This document shows, piece after piece, positions 56,923 to 64,000 of a DNA stretch of 64,000 bases (position 1 is its first letter; every line of letters starts with the position of its first letter). The stretch comes from Umezawaea sp042738955 (GTDB taxonomy: Bacteria; Actinomycetota; Actinomycetes; Mycobacteriales; Pseudonocardiaceae): contig NZ_JBHYHC010000004.1 in NCBI RefSeq assembly GCF_042738955.1, positions 1 to 64,000 of the forward strand, given 5' to 3'. The notes under the pieces are model-generated. The model did no database searches, was not told the DNA's origin, and saw nothing but the letters and a program-made list of their open reading frames with translations. The position numbers were made by a program, and so were the translations under genes.

Positions 56923-57805
56923 GGACGCTCCTCAGTGGACTCAGACTGCGCCCGAACCGCTTCTCCAGCCGCGCTTGCAGGAAGCTGAGCACGGTCGTCA
57001 TGGCCAGGTACCAGATGCACGCCACCAGCAGCAGCGCGATCTGGCGGTAGTTGCGGGAGTAGATCTCGGTCACCGAGCCGAGCAGGTCGCGCACGCCGAT
57101 GACCAGCACGACGGACGTCATCTTCAGCATCGAGATGACCTGGTTGCCGACGGGCGGGATGATGACCCGCATCGCCTGCGGCAGCACGACGAACCGCAGC
57201 GTCGACATCTTGTTCAGCCCCAGCACGCCCGCCGCCTCGGTCTGCCCGCGCGGCACGCTGAGCAGCCCGCCGCGGACGATCTCCGCCATGTAGGCGGCCT
57301 CGTTGAGGCCGAGGCCGAGCATCGCGGCGGCGAAGATCGGGATGACCGTGTTGGTGTCGAAGGAGAACAGGAAGTCGCCGCCGGGGACGCCCAGGCCGAT
57401 CCGCGGGAACAGCGAGGCGGCGAAACCCCAGAACAACACCTGCACCAGCACCGGCGTGCCGCGGAAGAACCAGATGTAAGCCCCGGCGGTGAGCCGGGCG
57501 ACCGGGTTCTCCGACTGCCGCAGCACGGCCAGCACCACGCCGAGCACGATGCCGATCACCATGGCGTACAGGGTCAGTTCCAGCGTCACGGCGATGCCCC
57601 GCCACACGCTCACGTCGAACAGGTACTTGCCGACCGTGGGCCAGTCGAAGTTGGGGTTCACCACCAGCGTGGCGACCCCGCCGGCGGCGAGCACCAGGAT
57701 CACCGCCACCAGCACGACCTGGCCGGGTTTGCGCCGCCGCACCGGCCGGGTGTCGGTGATGGCGGTCAGCTCCGCGAGGTCCACCCGCGTCCGGACGTCG
57801 CTCAC
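56912..57805 (-). CDS. Polar amino-acid ABC transporter permease
   Basis: 297 residues from GTG 57805 (GTGA overlap with the binding-protein gene). One extra N-terminal helix, then the HisM/GlnP core: TLELTLYAMVIGIVLGVVLA, YIWFFRGTPVLVQVLFWG, EAAYMAEIVRGGLLSVPRGQ and the EAA-type loop. A single permease gene implies a homodimeric channel. Confidence 0.93.
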   Translation of the reverse strand: MSDVRTRVDLAELTAITDTRPVRRRKPGQVVLVAVILVLAAGGVATLVVNPNFDWPTVGKYLFDVSVWRGIAVTLELTLYAMVIGIVLGVVLAVLRQSENPVARLTAGAYIWFFRGTPVLVQVLFWGFAASLFPRIGLGVPGGDFLFSFDTNTVIPIFAAAMLGLGLNEAAYMAEIVRGGLLSVPRGQTEAAGVLGLNKMSTLRFVVLPQAMRVIIPPVGNQVISMLKMTSVVLVIGVRDLLGSVTEIYSRNYRQIALLLVACIWYLAMTTVLSFLQARLEKRFGRSLSPLRSVREG

Positions 57806-58734
57806 GACGCCGCCGGGTTGATCTCGGACCTGGCCACCGCCGCGTTGGTGATCTCCCAGCGCGCCAGCACCTTCCCGTAGGTGCCGTCGGCGATGATGGC
57901 GTTGAACGCGGCCGCGAGCGCGTCGGTGAGCTGGGTGTCGGACTTGGGGATCGCGACGCCGACGTCGACCGGCTGGATCAGGATGCTCGGCACGGCCTCG
58001 AACACGCCGGGCTGGATCTTGGCCTGGTAGGCGGTGAGCGAGTTGTCGGCCAGCAGCGCCTCCGCGCGACCGGTGGCCACGGCCTGGTTCACGTTCGTCT
58101 GCTGCGGCAGCTGCACGTCGGTGATCTTCGCCTTGCCCGCGGCCGCGCACTTCTTCTGCAACTCGTCGAGCACCTGCTGGGCCTGCGTGGTGCCGGTCTG
58201 CACGGCCACGTTCTTGCCGCAGAGGTCCTCGACCGCCTTGACCCCGGTGGGGTTGCCCGACTTCACCAGCACGGACGTGCCGCCCTTGAGGAAGGTGACG
58301 AAGTTGAGGATCTGGAGGCGCTCCGCGGTGATCGACCAGCCCGCCCAGCTCGCGGCGAACCGCTTGGCCTGCAAGCCGCCCAGCATCCCGTCGAACGGCA
58401 CCTCGACCCATTTGATCTTCAGCCCCGCCTTGGCGGTGACGGCGGCGGCGAGGTCCGGCCCGATGCCGACGATCTTGCCGCTGTCGTCCTTGAACGTGCT
58501 CGGCGGGTAACTCGGGTCGGCGGCGAGCTGGATCTCCCCCGCGGCCTTCACGGCGTCGGGGAACAGCGCGGCGACGGCCGGGTCCACCTGCGGGAGCACC
58601 AGTTCCGAACTGGGCTGCCCCGACGCGGGCGCGGCCGTGCCGCCGGTGTCGCTCTTGCTCGCGTCGGTGCACCCGGTGACACCCAGCGCCACCGCGGCGA
58701 CCAGGACGACGCTTCTGCGGATTCGTGCTCTCAT
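57802..58734 (-). CDS. Amino-acid-binding lipoprotein of the ABC transporter
   Basis: 310 residues from ATG 58734. Lipobox in VVLVAAVALGVTGC (Cys about 22). SBP family 3 fold: AADPSYPPSTFKDDSGKIVG, GIGPDLAAAVTAK, VQTGTTQAQQVL. This is the first gene of the four-gene unit binding protein-permease-ATPase-M20 hydrolase. Ligand not predictable; the hydrolase suggests a conjugated or N-acylated amino acid. Confidence 0.92.
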   Translation of the reverse strand: MRARIRRSVVLVAAVALGVTGCTDASKSDTGGTAAPASGQPSSELVLPQVDPAVAALFPDAVKAAGEIQLAADPSYPPSTFKDDSGKIVGIGPDLAAAVTAKAGLKIKWVEVPFDGMLGGLQAKRFAASWAGWSITAERLQILNFVTFLKGGTSVLVKSGNPTGVKAVEDLCGKNVAVQTGTTQAQQVLDELQKKCAAAGKAKITDVQLPQQTNVNQAVATGRAEALLADNSLTAYQAKIQPGVFEAVPSILIQPVDVGVAIPKSDTQLTDALAAAFNAIIADGTYGKVLARWEITNAAVARSEINPAAS

Positions 58735-59100
58735 GACTCGATTTCCCACCTTCATGCGTGGCGAAGAGCGAAGAGGAGGAGAAACGCACCTGCGTGGATC
58801 GGCTCGCGGACGGCGAGCGTGACCGGCGTCGGGGAGGGCTCGAACGCGGTCAAGGATGATAAGTAATACCCTTACGCTAACATGGGCACCCACCTCGTTC
58901 CAGCACGAACAACGACCGAAACAAGCCCGTAATCAGCCCTGATGACCAGAAGTAGCCAAGGTCGTCACGTTCGGTGAGACGGTGACCGGAGGACGACCAC
59001 GTGCGGTGAGCCACGACAGCGGGTCGTGGCGGCGTCGATACGATCAGCGCGGTGAGGCTGTCCGCCTCCGCCGCGCACAGCCATCCGGTGAGGGGAATCC
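58735..59100. other. Divergent region between transporter operon and GntR gene
   Basis: 366 nt. A notably AT-rich stretch at 58855-58885 (GATGATAAGTAATACCC, with TAAG/CTTA dyad) is the best candidate for promoter and operator of the transporter operon. A purine-rich GAAGAGGAGGAG occurs at about 58770. No coding frame supported. Confidence 0.4.
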
Positions 59101-59838
59101 GTGGGCAGGCTCAGCGACCAGGTAGTGGAAACGCTCCGGCGGGCGATCATCCACAACGAGTACGAGCCGGGCAGCAGGCTGCCCACGGCGGAGGCGCTGT
59201 CGGAATCGCTGGGCGTCTCCCGCAGCGTCACCAGGGACGCGCTGCGGACGTTGCAGTCGTTGGGACTGGTGGAGGTCCGCCAGGGCCATGGCATCTTCGT
59301 GTCCATCCCCCGCGACGACGCCGTGACGAGCGCGCTGACCGTCCGGATGGAACGGTCGGACCTCACGATCGGGCAGGTGCTGGACGCGCGGATCTCGCTG
59401 GAGTCCTCGCTGGCCGCCGAGGCGGCGCGGGTCGGCGACGAGGACGCGTGGCGGCAGATGCGCGGGCACCTGGTGGCCTTCGAGGACGCGGTCAAGGCGC
59501 GCGACTGGCCGGTGGCGCACCGCGAGCACCTGCTGTTCCACCTGTCGATCATCAAGGCCCTGCGGCTGCCCGCGCTGGAGCTGATCATCGAACCGCTCCA
59601 GGAACTGATCATCGTCAGCTCCATCCCGCCGAACCCCGACAGCGCCGAGCAGTGGGGTCTCGGCTCGCACGACCGGATCGTGGAGGCGTTGGAGAGCGGC
59701 GACCCGGAGGCCGCGCGGACCGCGGTGCGAGACCACTTCCGCTACGCCGAGAGCCCGGCGTACGTGGACTACGGCAAGACGTTGTTCCGCGAGGTCAAGT
59801 CGCGCCTCGGCGACGACCTGACCCCTACAGCAGGGTGA
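59101..59838 (+). CDS. FadR-type GntR transcriptional regulator
   Basis: 245 residues from GTG 59101. Winged helix at residues 5-70 (LPTAEALSESLGVSRSVTRDALRTLQSLG in parts) and a C-terminal FCD ligand domain with metal-ligand positions DARISLESSLAAEAA, HREHLLFHLSII and GSHDRIVEAL. FCD regulators usually bind organic acids. It lies between the transporter operon (divergent) and the aldehyde dehydrogenase operon (convergent, 14-nt overlap) and may control either. Confidence 0.9.
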   Translation: MGRLSDQVVETLRRAIIHNEYEPGSRLPTAEALSESLGVSRSVTRDALRTLQSLGLVEVRQGHGIFVSIPRDDAVTSALTVRMERSDLTIGQVLDARISLESSLAAEAARVGDEDAWRQMRGHLVAFEDAVKARDWPVAHREHLLFHLSIIKALRLPALELIIEPLQELIIVSSIPPNPDSAEQWGLGSHDRIVEALESGDPEAARTAVRDHFRYAESPAYVDYGKTLFREVKSRLGDDLTPTAG

Positions 59839-61303
59839 ACACGGACTTCGTCTCCAGGAAGTTCTCCAGCCCCTCGGGCCCGAGTTCGCGGCCCCAGCCG
59901 GACTGCTTGTAGCCGCCGGTGGGCATCGCGATGTGGGACAGGCCGTGCACGTTGATCCCCACGCGGCCGGCCCGCAGCCGCCGGGCGACCGAGTGCGCCC
60001 TGCCGACGTCGCGGGTCCACACGCTGGCGGCCAGGCCGTACTCGCTGTCGTTGGCCAGCGCCACGGCCTCGTCGGTGTCGGTGAACGGCATCGCGACGAC
60101 GACTGGCCCGAAGACCTCCTCGCGCACCACGCTCATCTCCGGGGTCACGTCGGTGAGCACGGTCGGCCGGACGAAGTAGCCGCGCTCCGGCGACACCTCT
60201 CCCCCGCGGCCGCGCGCCCCGCCGTCGATCCCCTCGTCGACGTAGTCGAGCACCCGGCGGTGCTGTGCGGCCGAGATCAGCGGTCCCATCTGCGACGCCG
60301 GGTCGAACCCGTGGCCGAGCACGATCCGCTTCGCCTGCGCGGCAACGCCTTCGACGACCTGCTCGTAGAGCTTCTCGTGCACGTAGAGGCGGGAGCCGGC
60401 GGTGCAGATCTGGCCCGCGTTGCTGAAGATCGCCTTGGCCGCGCCGGTGATCGCGGCGTCGGGGTCGGCGTCGTCGAACACCAGCACCGGCGACTTCCCG
60501 CCCAGTTCCAGGGAGACCTTCTTGAGGTTGCCGGTCGCGGCGCGCACGATCGCCTTGCCCACCTCGGTCGACCCGGTGAACGCGACCTTGTCCACGTCCG
60601 GGTGCGCGGTCAGCGCCGCGCCCGCGGTGTGGCCGAGGCCGGTGACGACGTTCAGCACCCCGGCCGGGACACCGGCCTCGTGCAGGATCTCGACCAGCAG
60701 CAACGCCGACAGCGGCGTCTCCTCGGCGGGCTTGAGCACGCACGCGCAGCCCGCGGCCAGCGCCGGGGCGAGCTTCCACGACGCCATCAGCAGCGGCGCG
60801 TTCCACGGCGTGATCAGGCCGACGACGCCGATCGGGTCGCGCAGCGTGTACGCGTGCACCTCGCGGCCGTTGTCGGACAACGACATCGACCGGCCGGACC
60901 GCTTGTCAACCCAGCCGCCGTAGTACCGGAAGCACTCGGCGATGTCCGGGATCGTGCCGGTGAGCGCGTTGCGGTAGGGCATGCCCTGGTTGAGGGTCTC
61001 GACGCGGGCCAGCACGCGGGCGTGCCGCTCGACGAGATCGGCCGCGCGGAACAGGATCCGGGCGCGTTCCGTGGCGGGGATGTTCGTCCACACGCCGGTG
61101 TCGAACGCCTCGCGGGCGGTGCGGACGGCGTGGTCCACCTCGGCCGCGCCGCCCGCGGGCACGTGGGCGATGACCTCGCCGGTGCCGGGGTCGTGGACCT
61201 CGAAGGACTCGGCCGCGGCGACCCGCTCGCCGCCGATGGACATCCGCCACGGCACGTGGGTCAGGGTCGTCGCGTCGAGGGCGATGTGGTCGCGCAGGCG
61301 CAT
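59825..61303 (-). CDS. NAD(P)-dependent aldehyde dehydrogenase
   Basis: 492 residues. Full ALDH fold: ITPWNAPLLMASWKLAPAL, cofactor motif FTGSTEVGKAI, general base Glu in LELGGKSPVLVF and catalytic Cys in FSNAGQICTAGSRLYV (about residue 300). Oxidises an aldehyde to an acid. It is the last gene of the minus-strand operon with the CMD, hydrolase and LLM genes, 20 nt after the CMD gene. Confidence 0.94.
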   Translation of the reverse strand: MRLRDHIALDATTLTHVPWRMSIGGERVAAAESFEVHDPGTGEVIAHVPAGGAAEVDHAVRTAREAFDTGVWTNIPATERARILFRAADLVERHARVLARVETLNQGMPYRNALTGTIPDIAECFRYYGGWVDKRSGRSMSLSDNGREVHAYTLRDPIGVVGLITPWNAPLLMASWKLAPALAAGCACVLKPAEETPLSALLLVEILHEAGVPAGVLNVVTGLGHTAGAALTAHPDVDKVAFTGSTEVGKAIVRAATGNLKKVSLELGGKSPVLVFDDADPDAAITGAAKAIFSNAGQICTAGSRLYVHEKLYEQVVEGVAAQAKRIVLGHGFDPASQMGPLISAAQHRRVLDYVDEGIDGGARGRGGEVSPERGYFVRPTVLTDVTPEMSVVREEVFGPVVVAMPFTDTDEAVALANDSEYGLAASVWTRDVGRAHSVARRLRAGRVGINVHGLSHIAMPTGGYKQSGWGRELGPEGLENFLETKSVFTLL

Positions 61304-61323
61304 GGTGTGTCCTTAGTGGAGGG

Positions 61324-61707
61324 TCAGTCGCCGAGTTCGGTGCCGTTGGCGGTGCGCTCCAGCACCGCCCGGAGCGCGGCGGAGGCCGCCACGCCCGCGG
61401 GAACGCCGCAGTAGACGGCGATCTGCTTGAGGACCGCGATCAGCTCGTCGACCGTGACCCCGTTGCGGAGCGCGCCGAGGGTGTGCGCCTCGAACTCAGC
61501 CATCCGGCCGAGCGCGGCGGTCATGCCGAGCACGAGCAGGCTGCGCTCCCGGCGCGGCAGCCGGTCGTCGGTCCAGATCTCGCCCCAGCACGCCTCCGTG
61601 ACGTAGGGCTGGAACTCGGCGCTCACCGGGTCGGTGCGCGACACCGCGCGGTCGACGTAGGCCGCGCCGAGCACTTCACGGCGGACCGCCATGCCATCGG
61701 ACGTCAC
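61324..61707 (-). CDS. Carboxymuconolactone decarboxylase-family protein (PcaC-like)
   Basis: 127 residues from GTG 61707 (GTGA overlap with the hydrolase stop; AAGGAG upstream). Similar to 4-carboxymuconolactone decarboxylase: YVTEACWGEIWTDDRLPRRE, LGMTAALGRMAEFEAHTLGA and KQIAVYCGVPAGVAA. Lacks the CxxC of AhpD, so a decarboxylase-type rather than peroxidase role fits. With an enol-lactonase-like hydrolase next to it, a lactone intermediate is plausible. Confidence 0.88.
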   Translation of the reverse strand: MTSDGMAVRREVLGAAYVDRAVSRTDPVSAEFQPYVTEACWGEIWTDDRLPRRERSLLVLGMTAALGRMAEFEAHTLGALRNGVTVDELIAVLKQIAVYCGVPAGVAASAALRAVLERTANGTELGD

Positions 61708-62462
61708 CGGTCTTCTCCTTCGAACAGGAACTTCGCCGTCTCCCCGGCGATCACCAGGGGAGCTTCGTCGAGCACGCCGTGCTTGTACCCGTCCAGCACC
61801 AGGTGCCGCCCGTCCTGGACGCGTGCCGCGATCAGCTCGGCCATGTGCGGCGGGGAGCCGACGTCGTCGGAGCCGGTCATGGCCAGGGTGGGCGCGGAGA
61901 TCAGCGGGAGCCGGTCCGCGAAGTCCGTGGTGGCCAGCACGGTGTACGCCGAGAGGTAGGACTCGGGGTCGGTCTCGGCCGTCCGCTTCAGGTTGCGGGC
62001 CACCGCGTCCGGCTCCCGGCGGCGGAAGTCGTCGGTGAACCAGCGGCTCGCGTCGCCCGCGCCCGGACCGTCCCGCCGCACGCCCTCCAGTCGGGCCAGC
62101 ACGCGCTCGCGCTCGGCGGGCGTCCGACCGGCGACCGTGCCGATCAGCACGAGCCGGTCGACCACCTCGGGGTGGGCGAGCGCCACGGCCTGCGCGACCA
62201 GCCCGCCGAGCGAGAACCCGACCAGGTGCGCCCTCGGGACGGCCAGGTGGCGCAGCAGTTCGACGTGGTCCTCGACCAGGTCGTCCACAGTGGACTTCCG
62301 GGGCGTGGACCGGCCGTGGCCGGGCAGGTCGTAGCGGACGACGACGGCCCGGTGCGCCAGTTCGGCGGCGATCCGGTCCCACGCGGTGAGGTCGGACCCG
62401 ACGCCGTGCACCAGGACCACCACCTCGTCGTGGTCCGAGTCGCCGTCGACGACGTACCTCAC
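61704..62462 (-). CDS. Alpha/beta hydrolase (3-oxoadipate enol-lactonase-like)
   Basis: 252 residues from GTG 62462 (GTGA overlap with the LLM gene). LVHGVGSDLTAWDRIAAEL, YDLPGHGRSTP, nucleophile elbow VGFSLGGLVAQ (Ser about 92), acid in TGSDDVGSP and a C-terminal His in DGYKHGVLDEAP. Resembles PcaD-type enol-lactonases, though no other protocatechuate genes are present. Likely hydrolyses a lactone or ester made by the LLM oxidoreductase. Confidence 0.85.
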   Translation of the reverse strand: MRYVVDGDSDHDEVVVLVHGVGSDLTAWDRIAAELAHRAVVVRYDLPGHGRSTPRKSTVDDLVEDHVELLRHLAVPRAHLVGFSLGGLVAQAVALAHPEVVDRLVLIGTVAGRTPAERERVLARLEGVRRDGPGAGDASRWFTDDFRRREPDAVARNLKRTAETDPESYLSAYTVLATTDFADRLPLISAPTLAMTGSDDVGSPPHMAELIAARVQDGRHLVLDGYKHGVLDEAPLVIAGETAKFLFEGEDR

Positions 62463-63526
62463 CGGCCGCCCACCGCGGCGACCGGCTGCTCCGCGAACGC
62501 GGGCATGACCTCGGTGGCGAACAGTTCGAGGGACCGCATCTCCTGCTCGTGCGGGAGGCCCCAGCTCGCGCCGTACATGAAGGTGTCGACGCCCGCGGCC
62601 TCGTACCGCTTCAGCTTCTCCACCACCTGCTCGGGCGTGCCGAACACGTGGTTGTCCACGAGCGCGTCGTCGTCGTAGTTCTCCTTGCCCGCCAACACCT
62701 CCAGGTCGGCGAGGTCGACGAACCCGCCGCGCACCCCGCCGGTGTTGCGGAACAGCGTGTCGAAGTACCGCATGTGCGTCTTCAGGTGCCCGGCGACCTC
62801 GCGGGCGCTCGCGGCGTCCTCGTAGACCGCGGCGTTGCGCAGCATCATCAGCTTCGGCCGGAACCCGCCGCCCGCCTCGGCCACGGCGGTGTCCAGCCGC
62901 TCCTTGAGCGACTCGACCTCGGCGAACGGCAGGTGCAGCGGCGTGGCCATGATGTCGCACTCGTTCTCGACCGCGAAGCGGAACACGTCGGGGTGCCGCG
63001 CGGAGATCCAGATCGGCGGGTGCGGCGTCTGCACGGGCCGCGGCACGGCGGTGGCGGCGGGGAACTTCCAGAACGCGCCGTCGTGCGCGTAGTCCCCGCC
63101 CCACAGGCCTTTCAGCGCGGGCACCAGCTCGGCCAGCGCCTCCCGGCCGTGCGCCGGGTCGACGCCGGGCGCCATCCGCTCGAACTCGTAGGTGTACGCG
63201 CCGCGGCCGATGCCGACCTCGACGCGACCGCCGGAGAGCAGGTCCACCAGGCCGACCTCGCCCGCCAGGCGCATCGGGTGCCAGTAGGGCGCGCACACGA
63301 CGGCGCTGCCGAGCCGGATCCGCTCGGTCTCGCGGGCCCACACGGCGAGCTGGGTGAACGGGTTCGGCGCGATCGACAGCTCGATCCCGTGGTGCTCCCC
63401 GGTGAACACCGAGTGGAAGCCGCCGCGGTCCGCGAGCCGGACGACCTCCAGCGAGTTGGCCAGCACCCGCTCCATCGGCGTGTCCGGCGACTCGCGGTGC
63501 ATCTCGGTCGACAAGGCGAACTTCAT
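62459..63526 (-). CDS. LLM-class flavin-dependent oxidoreductase
   Basis: 355 residues from ATG 63526 with GGAGGA upstream. Luciferase-like TIM barrel: MKFALSTEMHRESPDTPMER, FHSVFTGEHHGIELSIAPNP, RIRLGSAVVCAPYWHPMRLA and VEVGIGRGAYTYEFER. Uses reduced FMN or F420 to oxygenate or oxidise a substrate. Leads the coupled operon with the hydrolase, CMD and ALDH genes, so it probably starts the pathway. Confidence 0.92.
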   Translation of the reverse strand: MKFALSTEMHRESPDTPMERVLANSLEVVRLADRGGFHSVFTGEHHGIELSIAPNPFTQLAVWARETERIRLGSAVVCAPYWHPMRLAGEVGLVDLLSGGRVEVGIGRGAYTYEFERMAPGVDPAHGREALAELVPALKGLWGGDYAHDGAFWKFPAATAVPRPVQTPHPPIWISARHPDVFRFAVENECDIMATPLHLPFAEVESLKERLDTAVAEAGGGFRPKLMMLRNAAVYEDAASAREVAGHLKTHMRYFDTLFRNTGGVRGGFVDLADLEVLAGKENYDDDALVDNHVFGTPEQVVEKLKRYEAAGVDTFMYGASWGLPHEQEMRSLELFATEVMPAFAEQPVAAVGGR

Positions 63527-63557
63527 GGCGGTCCTCCGCTCGTGGGGATGGGGGTGC

Positions 63558-63992
63558 TCAGGCCGTGACCCGGACGACGCGGCCGCGCTCGGCGCTGCCC
63601 GCGTAGAGCCCGAAGTCCTCGCCCTGGCGTTCGGTGGCGTAGCGCCGCAGCATCGTGCGGACCGACGCGTCACCGATCAGCTCCCAGGGCAGGTCCTGGG
63701 CGGGAAAGCTCTGGAGGGAACCGGAGAACCGCTCGCCCCGGCAGTCGACCCGCAGCCGGTAGGCGAGCACGAGGGCCTCGTCGTCGTACACCGAGTAGAG
63801 GAACGCGACCTCGGCGGCCACGCCGAGCGACGCGGACGCGGCCCGTGACAGCGAGGCGTCGTCGAGCTGCTCGCCCGCGAGCGCGACGCGGGGCACGCCC
63901 CACCCGGCTCCGCTGCGCTCCAGCACGACCTGCCCGTCACGGGTCTCGGCGATCCACAGCGCCTCCACGGACCTCGCGTGGTCCGCCAGCAT
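63558..63992 (-). CDS. Protein of unknown function at the right edge
   Basis: 144 residues if ATG 63992 is used, but the frame stays open to the window end, so the true start may lie outside. The sequence (LWIAETRDGQVVLERSGAGW, SLGVAAEVAFLYSVYDDEAL) faintly resembles a Nudix-type beta-grasp, without a recognisable Nudix box. It lies 31 nt upstream of the LLM gene in the same direction and may be the first seen member of that operon. Function not assigned. Confidence 0.55.
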   Translation of the reverse strand: MLADHARSVEALWIAETRDGQVVLERSGAGWGVPRVALAGEQLDDASLSRAASASLGVAAEVAFLYSVYDDEALVLAYRLRVDCRGERFSGSLQSFPAQDLPWELIGDASVRTMLRRYATERQGEDFGLYAGSAERGRVVRVTA

Positions 63993-64000
63993 CTGCTGCT

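Overview
The window is about 70% GC and densely packed with short intergenic gaps, frequent GTG starts and many 4-nt ATGA/GTGA overlaps. It encodes an SsgA-like protein, stand-alone LigD polymerase domains, an ECF42-type sigma factor, an IdeR-type iron box and a rifamycin-associated element. Together these point to a filamentous actinomycete, most likely of the Pseudonocardiaceae (Saccharothrix/Lentzea/Actinosynnema type). That placement is an inference from gene content; no rRNA or tRNA gene is present.

Layout. 0-11.5 kb: a MauE/redoxin pair cut by the left edge, a kinase-like protein coupled to a LigD polymerase domain, a CGNR regulator with a DUF4037 nucleotidyltransferase divergent from an epoxide hydrolase, an AhpD-like protein divergent from a MocR regulator, a second LigD polymerase domain, a secreted hydrolase, a small zinc-finger protein and a Uma2-family protein. 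11.5-17.3 kb: metH behind an apparent SAH riboswitch, rnhA, an alpha/beta hydrolase and a fused pterin dehydratase-VOC protein. 17.3-22.6 kb: an ECF42 sigma factor with its DGPF partner, then a rifamycin-response operon (RAE, rifamycin glycosyltransferase, HelR-like RNA polymerase helicase). 22.7-30.5 kb: a NACHT/HEAT STAND protein, an epimerase and its TetR regulator, an iron-boxed siderophore-interacting protein and an orphan asparagine-synthetase-like protein lacking the glutaminase cysteine.

30.5-44.3 kb: secreted GH97 and GH105 enzymes behind a LacI-type operator, an SsgA-like protein, HxlR with an azoreductase, a membrane/Xre pair, an NmrA-like protein, and a six-gene MacAB-type efflux plus two-component operon. 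44.4-50.9 kb: the most striking locus, a 1410-residue TPR-CHAT protease divergent from a toxin-antitoxin pair whose toxin fuses a RES domain to a TIR domain, two NAD-consuming folds in one chain. 50.9-54.9 kb: an Lrp-type regulator, a PLP gamma-lyase and a homodimeric E1-type dehydrogenase that mirror the mdeR-mdeA-mdeB methionine catabolism cluster of Pseudomonas. 54.9-64 kb: a polar amino-acid ABC transporter with an M20 amidohydrolase, a GntR regulator, and a coupled catabolic operon (LLM flavin oxidoreductase, alpha/beta hydrolase, carboxymuconolactone decarboxylase-like protein, aldehyde dehydrogenase).

Two candidate immune loci (the NACHT protein and the CHAT/RES-TIR locus) and one antibiotic-response operon are set among ordinary chromosomal genes. 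I saw no integrase, transposase, CRISPR array or tRNA in the window.
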